Shown here: positions 17,197 through 25,635 of the stretch, piece after piece
How the letters are laid out: each line of letters starts with the position of its first letter
Numbering within the stretch: the stretch's first letter is position 1
Assembly: GCF_000968375.1 (NCBI RefSeq)
Contig: NZ_CP009933.1
Location: 5,084,001 to 5,148,000 of the forward strand
Length of the DNA stretch: 64,000 nucleotides
Reading direction: 5' to 3'
Source: Clostridium scatologenes
GTDB lineage: Bacteria > Bacillota > Clostridia > Clostridiales > Clostridiaceae
Notes under the pieces: model-generated
Databases searched by the model: none
Seen by the model: the letters and a program-made list of their open reading frames with translations, nothing else
What the model was told of the DNA's origin: nothing
Made by a program: the position numbers and the translations under genes

Positions 17197-19944
17197 TTAA
17201 TTTATTCTTGCAATAGTGACTACTGCAGAATAGCCATCTGTAAGAATCATCGTGATATTACCTGAACTTCCATTTTGAAATTGGAATACAGAATTTGCAC
17301 TAGTTACATTCAAAATTGCTGTTCCAAAAATAACTGAATCATTACCATTTGGTATTGTTGATGAGGTTATGGCTTTGGATATAACTATTGAACTTGGGGA
17401 TGTTTGTATCAAGTTTACAATTAATTTTATAGCTAATCCTGAAGAATTTGAGATAGCTGTCCACCAGTTGACTAAATATTGTCCAATTGAAGCTATGGTG
17501 AAGTTACCAGTGGCTGCAGAATAGGTTATTTCACTTGATAAATCAGTTGTATCAAACAATATGGCATTGCCAGGAGCTACAGAATTTGAGGCTGTATCAT
17601 GAACCATTGCATAAGCATTAAAGGAAGGCCCTTTTAAATTATTTCCTGTATCCTGCCAGTATGAACTTTCCAATGGGTAAACTGGTGCTGGAATAATTGT
17701 TGTATTATAACCAATGATAAAGCTTGCAGGAACAGTTGCAGTATTCCATCCTGATGTCCAGGTTTGGTTAGCAATTGTATTATTAGAAGCATAAGCTACA
17801 GTGCTTCCAGTTGAACTTCCATCTACTCCAATCAAACCTTTACCTGCTGTATTTTGAACTGAATTTCCACTTGCCTCTATAAAGCTAAATATATTATTAT
17901 TAACATTGAATAGTAATACAGGCACATTTCCCTCATTAATAGTAGTATTATTATCAATGAATAATTGGAAATCAGAGCCTAAAAATTCTTCCATAACAAG
18001 CAGATGCCTCAAGGTATAAGGAGAGATTAACTGTGAATTATTGCTTATTAATAATTCACCTTGCAAGGTACCTGAGCTGACTGCAATATTAGTAATAATA
18101 ATAAATCTAGTTCTGGTATCACCTGAAACTGCTATAAAAGTATTATTATATATAATACTTTTACCTGAAGTTGACGAAAGGATTATATAATAATTTCCAT
18201 TATTTAATGATCCCATAGGGGCATAAGTGAATTTACAGTTACTGATTTGAAATTCTGTAGCTTTAATTCCAATTCCTAATTCAGTTATAGAGATTTCACA
18301 GCTATCAATATAAATTCCAGTGGCTGATAAATTATTGATTCCAATTACTGTTTCTACTGAAGTCAATACTGGAAAGTTCTGAATAATCTTCATGTTTTTT
18401 ATAACTACATTTGAGACTGTTATATTAAACATAGTCTGCACAGAGTTATTAGTTGTTTCTACTATTGTAGATGCTATTCCTTGTCCTTCAATAGTAACAG
18501 ATTTATTTACGTTGATAGTTGACATAATTGTAAAAGTTTCTGCTGTCAAAAGAATTCTATCGCCATTACTAGCAGCAGCTAAAGCTGCATCAATAGTGGC
18601 ATAAGTCTGCCCTGTACCAACATTTAACGTAGCCCCTGAAGGTGATGGAATTGTTCTTACCGTAGGTGGTATTGGTGATACTACTTTTTGATATACTTCG
18701 CCTGTTGAAGTATCAATATAGGTGTCGCCAATTGTTCCTATTGCTAAAGTTGGAGCTCCGTTTCCTGACAAAACAGATAGACCAGTGGCCCCAGTAGGTC
18801 CAGTCACGCCTTGAATACCTGTAACGCCAGTGGCCCCAGTAGGTCCAGTAACGCCTTGAATACCAGTAGCGCCAGTGGCACCAGTAGGCCCAGTAATACC
18901 TTGAATACCCGTAGCGCCAGTAGCCCCAGTAGGGCCAGTAATGCCTTGAATACCAGTAACGCCAGTGGCTCCAGTAACGCCTTGAATACCCGTAGCGCCA
19001 GTGGCACCAGTAGGCCCAGTAATGCCTTGAATACCAGTAACGCCAGTAGCCCCAGTAGGCCCAGTAATGCCTTGAATACCAGTAACGCCAGTAGCACCAG
19101 TAGGCCCAGTTACACCTTGAATACCAGTAACGCCAGTAGCACCAGTAGGCCCAGTTACGCCTTGAATGCCAGTGATTCCAGTAGCACCTGTTGGCCCAGT
19201 AGGCCCACCTGCTGGACCAATAGGACCAGTAACTCCTGGAATTCCTTGAGGGCCAGTAACGCCTTGAACGCCTTGAGGACCTTGTATACCTTGGCTTCCA
19301 ACTAGTCCTTGAGGGCCTTGAGAGCCTGTAGAACCTGTCGGGCCTTGAATACCTTGCAATCCTTGAGCGCCTTGAGCGCCTTTAGCACCTGTATGGCCTG
19401 TAGGCCCTAATGCACCTGTTGGACCGGTAGGACCTATCGGACCGGTAGGCCCTGCTGGTCCGCCTGCTGGGCCAGTCGCTCCAGTTGGTCCCGTTGGTCC
19501 ACCTGCTGGACCGGTAGGCCCTGTTGGACCAGGAATTCCGCTTACATCTAAAACAGTTAGGTTTGCTTTTATAGATGCAGCAGAAGCATAAGATACTACT
19601 CCTAAATTAGAATTATTTAATGTCACTATTACAGGAGCAGTTACTACTTCTATCAGTGCATCTCCATATAATTCTCCTGTCTTCAATGGAGAATTACCAA
19701 CTATAGCAGCTCCATTTGAAGGCGTGATGACGAAATTAGCCTGATTTGCTCCTACTACACTTTGAGTGGCAACCCACCAAGTAAAATAATATTTACCAGG
19801 CTGCAATATTGTAAATTCACCTGTGGAAGTATTATAAGTTATATTGCCGCTAAGATTAATTAAAATATTATCAAATATAACTGGGCTATTGGGTGATAAG
19901 CTACCACCTGTAGTTTTTTGTACTTGAATTCCTATATTACTCAA
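17197..19944 (-). CDS. Collagen-like protein with beta-helix and C1q-like domains
   Basis: A 915-residue protein with four parts. Residues 1-135 are a C1q-like head almost identical to that of the gene at 13961-15220. Residues 138-395 are collagen-like repeats, largely 15-residue units such as GATGVTGIQGVTGPT. Residues 400-780 start with TYATIDAALAAASNGDRILL, the hallmark opening of pectate-lyase-like parallel beta-helices, followed by VTIEGQGIAS and I-x-N-x-x-I/F ladder repeats. Residues 785-915 are a second C1q-like domain (IGQYLVNWWTAIS). Proteins of this shape could display a carbohydrate-binding or carbohydrate-cleaving surface, but no catalytic residues can be assigned by eye. Its own sigma-K-like promoter lies upstream. 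Confidence 0.8.
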   Translation of the reverse strand: MSNIGIQVQKTTGGSLSPNSPVIFDNILINLSGNITYNTSTGEFTILQPGKYYFTWWVATQSVVGANQANFVITPSNGAAIVGNSPLKTGELYGDALIEVVTAPVIVTLNNSNLGVVSYASAASIKANLTVLDVSGIPGPTGPTGPAGGPTGPTGATGPAGGPAGPTGPIGPTGPTGALGPTGHTGAKGAQGAQGLQGIQGPTGSTGSQGPQGLVGSQGIQGPQGVQGVTGPQGIPGVTGPIGPAGGPTGPTGATGITGIQGVTGPTGATGVTGIQGVTGPTGATGVTGIQGITGPTGATGVTGIQGITGPTGATGATGIQGVTGATGVTGIQGITGPTGATGATGIQGITGPTGATGATGIQGVTGPTGATGVTGIQGVTGPTGATGLSVLSGNGAPTLAIGTIGDTYIDTSTGEVYQKVVSPIPPTVRTIPSPSGATLNVGTGQTYATIDAALAAASNGDRILLTAETFTIMSTINVNKSVTIEGQGIASTIVETTNNSVQTMFNITVSNVVIKNMKIIQNFPVLTSVETVIGINNLSATGIYIDSCEISITELGIGIKATEFQISNCKFTYAPMGSLNNGNYYIILSSTSGKSIIYNNTFIAVSGDTRTRFIIITNIAVSSGTLQGELLISNNSQLISPYTLRHLLVMEEFLGSDFQLFIDNNTTINEGNVPVLLFNVNNNIFSFIEASGNSVQNTAGKGLIGVDGSSTGSTVAYASNNTIANQTWTSGWNTATVPASFIIGYNTTIIPAPVYPLESSYWQDTGNNLKGPSFNAYAMVHDTASNSVAPGNAILFDTTDLSSEITYSAATGNFTIASIGQYLVNWWTAISNSSGLAIKLIVNLIQTSPSSIVISKAITSSTIPNGNDSVIFGTAILNVTSANSVFQFQNGSSGNITMILTDGYSAVVTIARIN

Positions 19945-20060
19945 ATGAATACCCCCCTTTTAGTCTAAAAAATTGAATTATTTACCATAATATTTAGCTA
20001 AGTCGCATAAAATGGTAACATGGTTTTCTATTTTATAACATTTTTTGTATTCTACATTAA

Positions 20061-20088
20061 TAATATATGATCAATATAAATGAATCGT
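20061..20088 (-). promoter_or_regulatory. Candidate sigma-K promoter, paralogous to 16852-16879
   Basis: Minus-strand CATATATTA (20069-20061) is preceded by AC (20088-20087) with a 17-base spacer. The element and its flanks match those upstream of 16775 at most positions, indicating promoter duplication. Confidence 0.5.
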
Positions 20089-20174
20089 GTAAGCTAAGAA
20101 TAAATTATACAATGATTATATATCCAGAAATTATTAGTTTTTATTCTTTTTGAAAGGAGAAAAAATACAAAGAA

Positions 20175-20201
20175 GGCAGCCAATCTATAAGAAAGGCTGC
20201 C
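20175..20201 (-). terminator. Terminator of the 20219-21568 gene
   Basis: Arms ggcagcc (20175-20181) and ggctgcc (20195-20201) flank a 13-nt loop. The minus strand beyond is T-rich (ttctttg then tttttt). It starts 18 bases after the stop codon. Confidence 0.65.
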
Positions 20202-20218
20202 ACATTTACATCAATGAT

Positions 20219-21568
20219 TTATCCTAATATATTTAACGATCTAGTAGTAGTATCAACACTTGTAAAGACAGCAGGAGTAGTACTTGTAACTGTAATTTGT
20301 ATATCATAAGTGTGAGAACCTGCTGTAGGAGTATCAGTCCAAGTCAAGTTAGGAATTTCATTGTGTAATTCTAGTGCACTAACAGAAGTACCAGAATTAC
20401 TAATTATCACTGATGCAATAGGGATTGTATCTGCGCGTAGTATATAGGTGATTGAATAATTATAAACAGTAGCTATTAAAGTTACTACTAGATTTACTTC
20501 AGCCATAGAATCAATTTTTATTTCATTACCAGTAGTAGTTAGCGTTTGGGCAAGAACGGTTACTGGAGTACCAAGTGGAGTAAGAGGCTGAAGTACACTT
20601 GTTGTTTGCGAAGCTAATATGCTTAAAGGGCCAGTAGGACCTTCAGGACCAGTAGGGCCGGTAGCACCGGTTGGACCAGTAACACCTTGAATACCAGTAG
20701 GACCAGTAGCACCGTCAGCACCAGTAGGACCGGTTACACCTTGAATACCAGTAGGACCAGTAGCACCGTCAGCACCAGTAGGACCAGTTAAACCTTGAAT
20801 ACCGGTAGGACCAGTAATGCCTTGAAGACCAGTAGCGCCAGTAGCACCGACTGGGCCAGTAGGACCAGTTAAACCTTGAATACCGGTAGGACCAGTAACG
20901 CCTTGAAGACCAGTAGCGCCAGTAGCACCGACTGGGCCAGTAGGACCAGTTAAACCTTGAATACCAGTAGGGCCAGTAACGCCTTGAAGTCCGGTAGCAC
21001 CAGTAGCACCAGTAGCACCAGTTGGGCCAACGATGCCATATTGAATATTCAAGAATGGTCTTTGTCCTGGAGTTGTCCATTCAGTGGATCGGTAACCTAT
21101 GATAGTATCGATTATATTTTCTATTCCAACTAAAGTAATACCATTGTTTGGTATTGCATTATAGAACCAATCAACTACTATATTTGTTATATCAATACTA
21201 ATATAATTATTAACATTAGCATCAGTTACATTTACAGAATAAGGGGTAGGACTTATTGCAGGTGCATTATTCCAAGTAACTGTATTCTGTGAAAAGTTAG
21301 TTACATTTGTAAATACGTTAACAGGCTGAGGTGATAACTGAACATCTGTTTTATCTTTTCTATAAACAAATAGATTTAATGCAGCGCTTAATATGACATT
21401 TCCAGGAGGAATAACACCAGTTAAATTAAACTTTAATAAGCTTCTGTATAAATCGTTAGGTTGAAGAAACTCGCCTGTAAATAAAGCTATTGAAGTGCCA
21501 AAGTTTGTATTAGAATAATACTGTGATATATAAGCATCATCACTAGGACTAACTTGTATAAATGGCAT
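20219..21568 (-). CDS. DNRLRE-domain collagen-like spore-surface protein
   Basis: A 449-residue protein. Residues 1-178 are a DNRLRE/CBM96-like domain (DDAYISQYYSNTNFGTS, LLKFNLTG, TVTWNNAP, TNIVVDWFYN, ending RPFLNIQYG) closely related to those at 15243-16775 and 21843-22889. Residues 180-315 are collagen-like, in long units such as GATGATGLQGVTGPTGIQGL. Residues 316-449 form a compact beta-rich C-terminal domain (TTTGNEIKIDSMAEVNLVV through TTTRSLNILG), different from the C1q-like tails of its neighbours. The start has AGGAGATGATACT upstream, and there is no signal peptide. Threonines in G-x-T triplets are likely O-glycosylation sites (family knowledge from BclA; inferred here). Confidence 0.8.
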   Translation of the reverse strand: MPFIQVSPSDDAYISQYYSNTNFGTSIALFTGEFLQPNDLYRSLLKFNLTGVIPPGNVILSAALNLFVYRKDKTDVQLSPQPVNVFTNVTNFSQNTVTWNNAPAISPTPYSVNVTDANVNNYISIDITNIVVDWFYNAIPNNGITLVGIENIIDTIIGYRSTEWTTPGQRPFLNIQYGIVGPTGATGATGATGLQGVTGPTGIQGLTGPTGPVGATGATGLQGVTGPTGIQGLTGPTGPVGATGATGLQGITGPTGIQGLTGPTGADGATGPTGIQGVTGPTGADGATGPTGIQGVTGPTGATGPTGPEGPTGPLSILASQTTSVLQPLTPLGTPVTVLAQTLTTTGNEIKIDSMAEVNLVVTLIATVYNYSITYILRADTIPIASVIISNSGTSVSALELHNEIPNLTWTDTPTAGSHTYDIQITVTSTTPAVFTSVDTTTRSLNILG

Positions 21569-21653
21569 AGTATCATCTCCTTATTATTTTATCTTATATT
21601 GATTACTTTAAAATCTTTTGTAATTATGTCAATTACCACAGGCTGTCCTAATA

Positions 21654-21680
21654 CAATATATGCGGTGATCATAAAATCGT
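21654..21680 (-). promoter_or_regulatory. Candidate sigma-K promoter for the 20219-21568 gene
   Basis: Minus-strand CATATATTG (21662-21654) has AC (21680-21679) 16 bases upstream. The last base departs from CATAnnnTA, so it is weaker than the two other collagen promoters. Confidence 0.35.
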
Positions 21681-21732
21681 ACATAAAATAATAAAGATTT
21701 ATATAAATATGTTGATAGCTAATAATATAGAG

Positions 21733-21786
21733 AAGCTTCATAGAAGTTAATAGTTATTTCAAATTATTAATATTTCTATGAAGCTT
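21733..21786 (-). terminator. Long-armed hairpin after the 21843-22889 gene
   Basis: Perfect 13-bp arms aagcttcatagaa (21733-21745) and ttctatgaagctt (21774-21786) enclose a 28-nt AT-rich loop. It lies downstream of the minus-strand stop at 21843. No T run follows, so termination is likely but not certain. Confidence 0.5.
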
Positions 21787-21842
21787 AAATTGATTTATCA
21801 TTTGAATTTTTACTTCAAGAACCATCTAATAAAAATAGACAT

Positions 21843-22889
21843 TTAACTTAATTGTGTAATCATTATAGAAGCATTACAATCAATAGATGTACCACCATTA
21901 TTAACATCTAATGTTATATTGGAATCTGAAACGTTTCTTAATGTAATAGTTGAACCGCTATCAGGAACTGTAATAATTGTTTGCCCATGGCTTTGATGAG
22001 CAAAAACTAAAGGATCTAGAAAAGCAACACCATAGGTTGAACCAGAAACTATAGTTGAATTATCCACCATTATTGCAAATTGTGAGTTTGTTGTAGCAGT
22101 AGTTAAAAATTCAATTTTATAATCACCAGGTTTTGGTATGGAAATAGATGCAGTGTTTGTAGTATGACTAATATCTCCTGTTATTACACCGTTATTATCA
22201 AAAATAACATCACCTCCAGTAGTTACATTTTCAGCAGTTATATTGTAAATATATGCATAAGCATTTGATGAATTATCCATAAGATCAGCATGTTCAGGAG
22301 GATCAGTAGACTTAATTACTTCAATAGGATTGGTATTTAAATCATTTTTGGTATATTCATATTGTATACTTAAAAACGGTCTTTGATCAGAAACTGACCA
22401 TTCAGTAGATCTATAACCTATAATAGAGTTAATTATGTTATGCATGCCAACCAGTGTTATTCCATTATTAGGTATTATGTTGTAAAACCAACTAATGACT
22501 ATGCTAGTAATATCAATGCTAATAAAGTTGTTAACATCTTTATCATCTATTTTTATAGAATATTGAGTTTGATCTAATTCAGGTGCATTATTCCAAGTGA
22601 TTTCATTTTGCGAAAAATTATTTGTGTTAGTATATACATTAATAATTTGTGGTAATAATTGAGCATCTGTTTTATCTTTTCTATAAACGAATAGATTTAA
22701 AGCAGCACATAATATGATACTTCCTGGAGGAATTACATTAGACAAATTAAACTTCAATAAGCTTCTATATGCATCGTTAGATTTAAGATATTTTCCTGTA
22801 AGGAGAGTTGTTAGTTTGCCAAAATTTTTGTTTGGGAAAAATTGTGATATATATATATTATCAGTAGGAGGAATTTGTACAAATGGCAT
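21843..22889 (-). CDS. DNRLRE-domain protein with C1q-like tail, no collagen repeats
   Basis: About 348 residues. The N-terminal 170 residues are a DNRLRE/CBM96-like domain (DNIYISQFFPNKNFGK, LLKFNLSNVIPPGS, EITWNNAPELDQ, TSIVISWFYN, RPFLSIQYE) parallel to two collagen-like neighbours. The C-terminal 140 residues are a C1q-like domain (VIFDNNGVITGDISHT, KPGDYKIEFLTTAT, STYGVAFLDPLVF). The collagen repeat between them is absent, replaced by a short acidic linker. ATG 22889 is chosen because AGGAGATGATATC, the conserved leader of this family, precedes it; an upstream in-frame ATG would put that site inside the coding region. It follows the methyltransferase gene by 46 bases and is probably in the same operon. 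Confidence 0.75.
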   Translation of the reverse strand: MPFVQIPPTDNIYISQFFPNKNFGKLTTLLTGKYLKSNDAYRSLLKFNLSNVIPPGSIILCAALNLFVYRKDKTDAQLLPQIINVYTNTNNFSQNEITWNNAPELDQTQYSIKIDDKDVNNFISIDITSIVISWFYNIIPNNGITLVGMHNIINSIIGYRSTEWSVSDQRPFLSIQYEYTKNDLNTNPIEVIKSTDPPEHADLMDNSSNAYAYIYNITAENVTTGGDVIFDNNGVITGDISHTTNTASISIPKPGDYKIEFLTTATTNSQFAIMVDNSTIVSGSTYGVAFLDPLVFAHQSHGQTIITVPDSGSTITLRNVSDSNITLDVNNGGTSIDCNASIMITQLS

Positions 22890-22935
22890 GATATCATCTC
22901 CTTGTGTCATTATCTATTATTTTTCTATTTTAATG

Positions 22936-23595
22936 TTATTTCCTTAATAACAATCTAAAACAATATAATCCACCTAATAATTGAGAATATATAGCGTTAT
23001 TATATATTTTGGAATCAAAAGAGCTTACAAAGTTGAATCCTGCATTAATTAAACAGTTGGCTAAAAAATTTATATTTATAGTTGGATAATCAACTGTTAA
23101 TATAATTAATCCATTTTTTTTAAGAACTCTAAATAAATTATTAATAGCCTTTCTAATATCAATTATTGGAAGATGTTCAAGTGAGGAAATACAATAGATT
23201 TTATCAAATTTATTTTCTTCATAAGGAAGATCTATTAAATTAATGCATGAAAATTTTATTTTATCTATATATTGATCAGTTTTTTTTACATCTTTTTCAT
23301 CAAAATATTCACTAACTCTTAATAATAATTTATTTTTATCTAAAATATCGCTATCAATGTCACAAGCATATACATCAGTACATGTACTTGCTAAATAGAA
23401 TTTGAAGGGATGTGGAACACCACAAGCTGCATCCAGACATACATCATTTTCTTCTATAAAATTTGATGCCCAAGCATATTCATAAAATCTACTCCACCAA
23501 TCACTTGGTATTTTTAGTAAACATTCTGATTTTTGTCCATCTGTATCGAGTATAAATCTTGAGGATTTTTCATCTATGGAAATTTCTTTTGACAT
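22936..23595 (-). CDS. Class I SAM-dependent methyltransferase
   Basis: A 219-residue protein with the Rossmann methyltransferase order: NDVCLDAACGVPHPFKFYLAS (motif I region), DVYACDIDSDIL (acidic end of strand 2), FDKIYCISSLEHLP (motif IV) and LFRVLKKNGLIILTVDYP (strand 5). ATG 23595 with TAGGAGG 9 bases upstream is preferred to the ATG 42 bases earlier. Motif I is unusual in having CGVPHPFK in place of a plain GxGxG, but motif IV (SSLEHL) is standard for small-molecule or sugar methyltransferases. Its location between collagen-type proteins and the sugar operon suggests methylation of a spore-surface sugar or protein (inference). Confidence 0.7.
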   Translation of the reverse strand: MSKEISIDEKSSRFILDTDGQKSECLLKIPSDWWSRFYEYAWASNFIEENDVCLDAACGVPHPFKFYLASTCTDVYACDIDSDILDKNKLLLRVSEYFDEKDVKKTDQYIDKIKFSCINLIDLPYEENKFDKIYCISSLEHLPIIDIRKAINNLFRVLKKNGLIILTVDYPTININFLANCLINAGFNFVSSFDSKIYNNAIYSQLLGGLYCFRLLLRK

Positions 23596-23939
23596 ACTTG
23601 TAAACCTCCTAGAACCTACGTAATCAGAAGTAAACACTGATTAGAAAGATAGTTTTTATTTATTTCACGACTTATCTCAATAAATATTATAAAAGTATAT
23701 CTCTATATATAATATTTATTATTTGGCAGAATGTTCATACTAAGATTTCAATAGATGCACTTCTATTATGTAAAAAACTGATTTTATGAAATAGATATAA
23801 GATTAATATTATTTTCTTTCAAATGCTGTATGTATTTTATGGAACAATTAGAAATAAATCTGAATATGATATATAAGGCATCTCAACTCATTATTTTCTT
23901 TTAGGTGTCTAAGACTATCTTGAGTTAGGGGGATATGTT
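23596..23939. other. Divergent intergenic region, no gene seen
   Basis: This 340-base AT-rich stretch separates the minus-strand methyltransferase gene from the plus-strand sugar operon. I found no open frame with a ribosome site, no RNA gene and no clear CATAnnnTA box. Weak complementarity between tctcaactca (23881-23890) and tgagtta (23921-23927) is probably chance. Promoters for both directions must lie here. Confidence 0.4.
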
Positions 23940-24473
23940 TTGATTTTTAATGAAACAAAGCTAAAAGGAGCTTATATTATAGAAGCAGCTCCAGTAAAAG
24001 ATAATAGAGGTTTTTTTTCTAGAGTATGGTGTAAAAGAGAATTTGAAGAATATGAACTAGATACAAATATTGTCCAATGTAATATTTCATATAATCTAAA
24101 AAAAGGAACCTTGAGAGGTATGCACTATCAGAAAAATCCTTACAGTGAAGTAAAATATGTTAGATGTATTAAAGGTGCATTGTATGATGTAATAATTGAT
24201 ATGAGAGAAAATTCAAAAACCTTTGGTCAATGGACAGGTGTAGAACTTACAGAAGAAAATAGAAAAGCTTTATATATACCTAAAGGTTTTGCTCACGGAT
24301 TTGAAACATTGATGGATAATACTTATCTTTATTATCAAGTATCAGAATATTATAAAACTGATGCTGAAGGTGGAATAAGGTGGAATGATCCTCAATTTAA
24401 TATTATATGGCCTATTGGAGAACCAAAAGTTATATCTAATAAAGATAAGAATTGGCCATTATTTAAAAAGTAG
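23940..24473 (+). CDS. rfbC: RfbC-type nucleotide-sugar 3,5-epimerase
   Basis: A 177-residue cupin of the dTDP-4-dehydrorhamnose 3,5-epimerase family, full length. Visible landmarks are GAYIIEAAPVKDNRGFFSRVW, the catalytic-His segment KGTLRGMHYQKNP, VKYVRCIKGALYDVIIDMR, YIPKGFAHGFETL and GGIRWNDPQFNI. The start is TTG at 23940, with AGGGGGA 6 bases upstream and no in-frame ATG nearby. The classical family member acts on dTDP-4-keto-6-deoxyglucose, yet this operon contains CDP-sugar enzymes and no dTDP partners, so the substrate here is probably the CDP-4-keto-6-deoxy sugar, as for AscE-type epimerases (inference). Confidence 0.85.
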   Translation: MIFNETKLKGAYIIEAAPVKDNRGFFSRVWCKREFEEYELDTNIVQCNISYNLKKGTLRGMHYQKNPYSEVKYVRCIKGALYDVIIDMRENSKTFGQWTGVELTEENRKALYIPKGFAHGFETLMDNTYLYYQVSEYYKTDAEGGIRWNDPQFNIIWPIGEPKVISNKDKNWPLFKK

Positions 24474-24491
24474 TTTTTGGAGGAAGAAAGA

Positions 24492-25625
24492 ATGAAAGTA
24501 AGATTATTTAAACCATCATTAGGTGATGAAGAAATACAAAGTATAAAAGATGCTTTTGATATGGCTTGGTTAGGACTAGGTCCTAAAACGAGAGAATTTG
24601 AAAAGCAATGGACAAATTATATTGGATGTAAAGAATCTGTTGGTGTTAACTCATGTACTGCTGCTTTACATTTAGCTGTATCGGCTTTTAGATTTCCTAA
24701 AGGGAAAAAAGTTCTTGTACCAGTATTAACTTTTGCATCAACGGCTATGGCACCAATTTATAATGGGTTAGAGCCTGTATTTGTAGATGTGGATGAGGAT
24801 ACATTGACTATAAGTTTAGAAGATTTGGAGAGAAAGTGTGATAAGGATTGTGTTGCTGTAATGCCAGTACATTATGGAGGTTATCCTGCTAAGATAGATG
24901 AAATAATGAATTTTGCTAAAAGCAAAAATCTCAAAGTTATAGAAGATTGTGCTCATACAGCTGGAGGAGAATATAAAGGGAAAATCTTAGGAACTTGGGG
25001 AGATATTGGTTGTTATAGTTTTGAAGAAAAGAAATGTATGACCACGGGAGATGGAGGTATGATATGTTCTAATGATAGAGAACTTATATCGCCATTGAAA
25101 AGCAGTAGATGGGTTGGGATGAACAAGGATACTTGGCAGAGAGAAAAAGAAAATTCCATAAGTAAGAGTAACAGTCATTGGTATTATGAGATACTTGAGT
25201 TAGGCTATAAATACAATATGAATGACCTAATGGCTTCTATTGGACTTGTACAATTAAAAAAGTTACCTGAAATGAATAAAAGAAGAATGGAAATTATAGC
25301 AAAATATTTAGATGGAATTAAAGATTGTTCAAGTTTAAAGCCAGCATTGCCTTATGATAAAAATCAGAAATGTTATTGGATGTTTATGTTAAGAGTTAAA
25401 AATAGGGATAAATTTATAAGTTTTATGCAGCAAAAAGATATTGCTACAGGAGTTCATTATATGCCGCTTACACTACATCCTTATTTTGCAAAATATGAAA
25501 ATAATACTCCTAAAGCTATTTCAATATGGAAGGAGTTTGTTACTATACCACTGCATGCAGATATGACAAACGAAGAAGTAGACTATGTTATAGAAAATGT
25601 GAAAGCTTTTGATCTCTTAGAATGA
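24492..25625 (+). CDS. DegT/DnrJ/EryC1 family sugar aminotransferase
   Basis: A 377-residue PLP enzyme. The N-terminal part has GPKTREFEKQW and GVNSCTAALHLAV; the cofactor region has VLTFASTAMAPI, VMPVHYGG and VIEDCAHTAGGEYKG; and the Schiff-base lysine is in SFEEKKCMTTGDGGM (about K181). A lysine here marks a true aminotransferase, unlike RfbH/ColD-type C3-dehydratases, which have histidine. ATG 24492 lies 7 bases after GGAGG; the in-frame TTG at 24477 is less likely. It should transaminate the keto-deoxy sugar nucleotide made by the downstream dehydratase, feeding the acetyltransferase that follows after 10 bases. Confidence 0.85.
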   Translation: MKVRLFKPSLGDEEIQSIKDAFDMAWLGLGPKTREFEKQWTNYIGCKESVGVNSCTAALHLAVSAFRFPKGKKVLVPVLTFASTAMAPIYNGLEPVFVDVDEDTLTISLEDLERKCDKDCVAVMPVHYGGYPAKIDEIMNFAKSKNLKVIEDCAHTAGGEYKGKILGTWGDIGCYSFEEKKCMTTGDGGMICSNDRELISPLKSSRWVGMNKDTWQREKENSISKSNSHWYYEILELGYKYNMNDLMASIGLVQLKKLPEMNKRRMEIIAKYLDGIKDCSSLKPALPYDKNQKCYWMFMLRVKNRDKFISFMQQKDIATGVHYMPLTLHPYFAKYENNTPKAISIWKEFVTIPLHADMTNEEVDYVIENVKAFDLLE

Positions 25626-25635
25626 GGTGGCTTAG

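Noticed and set aside
24492..25625. RfbH/ColD-type C3-dehydratase of the CDP-3,6-dideoxy sugar route
   Set aside because: The cofactor residue is Lys (KKCMTTGDGG), not His, and no E3-type flavoprotein partner gene is nearby.
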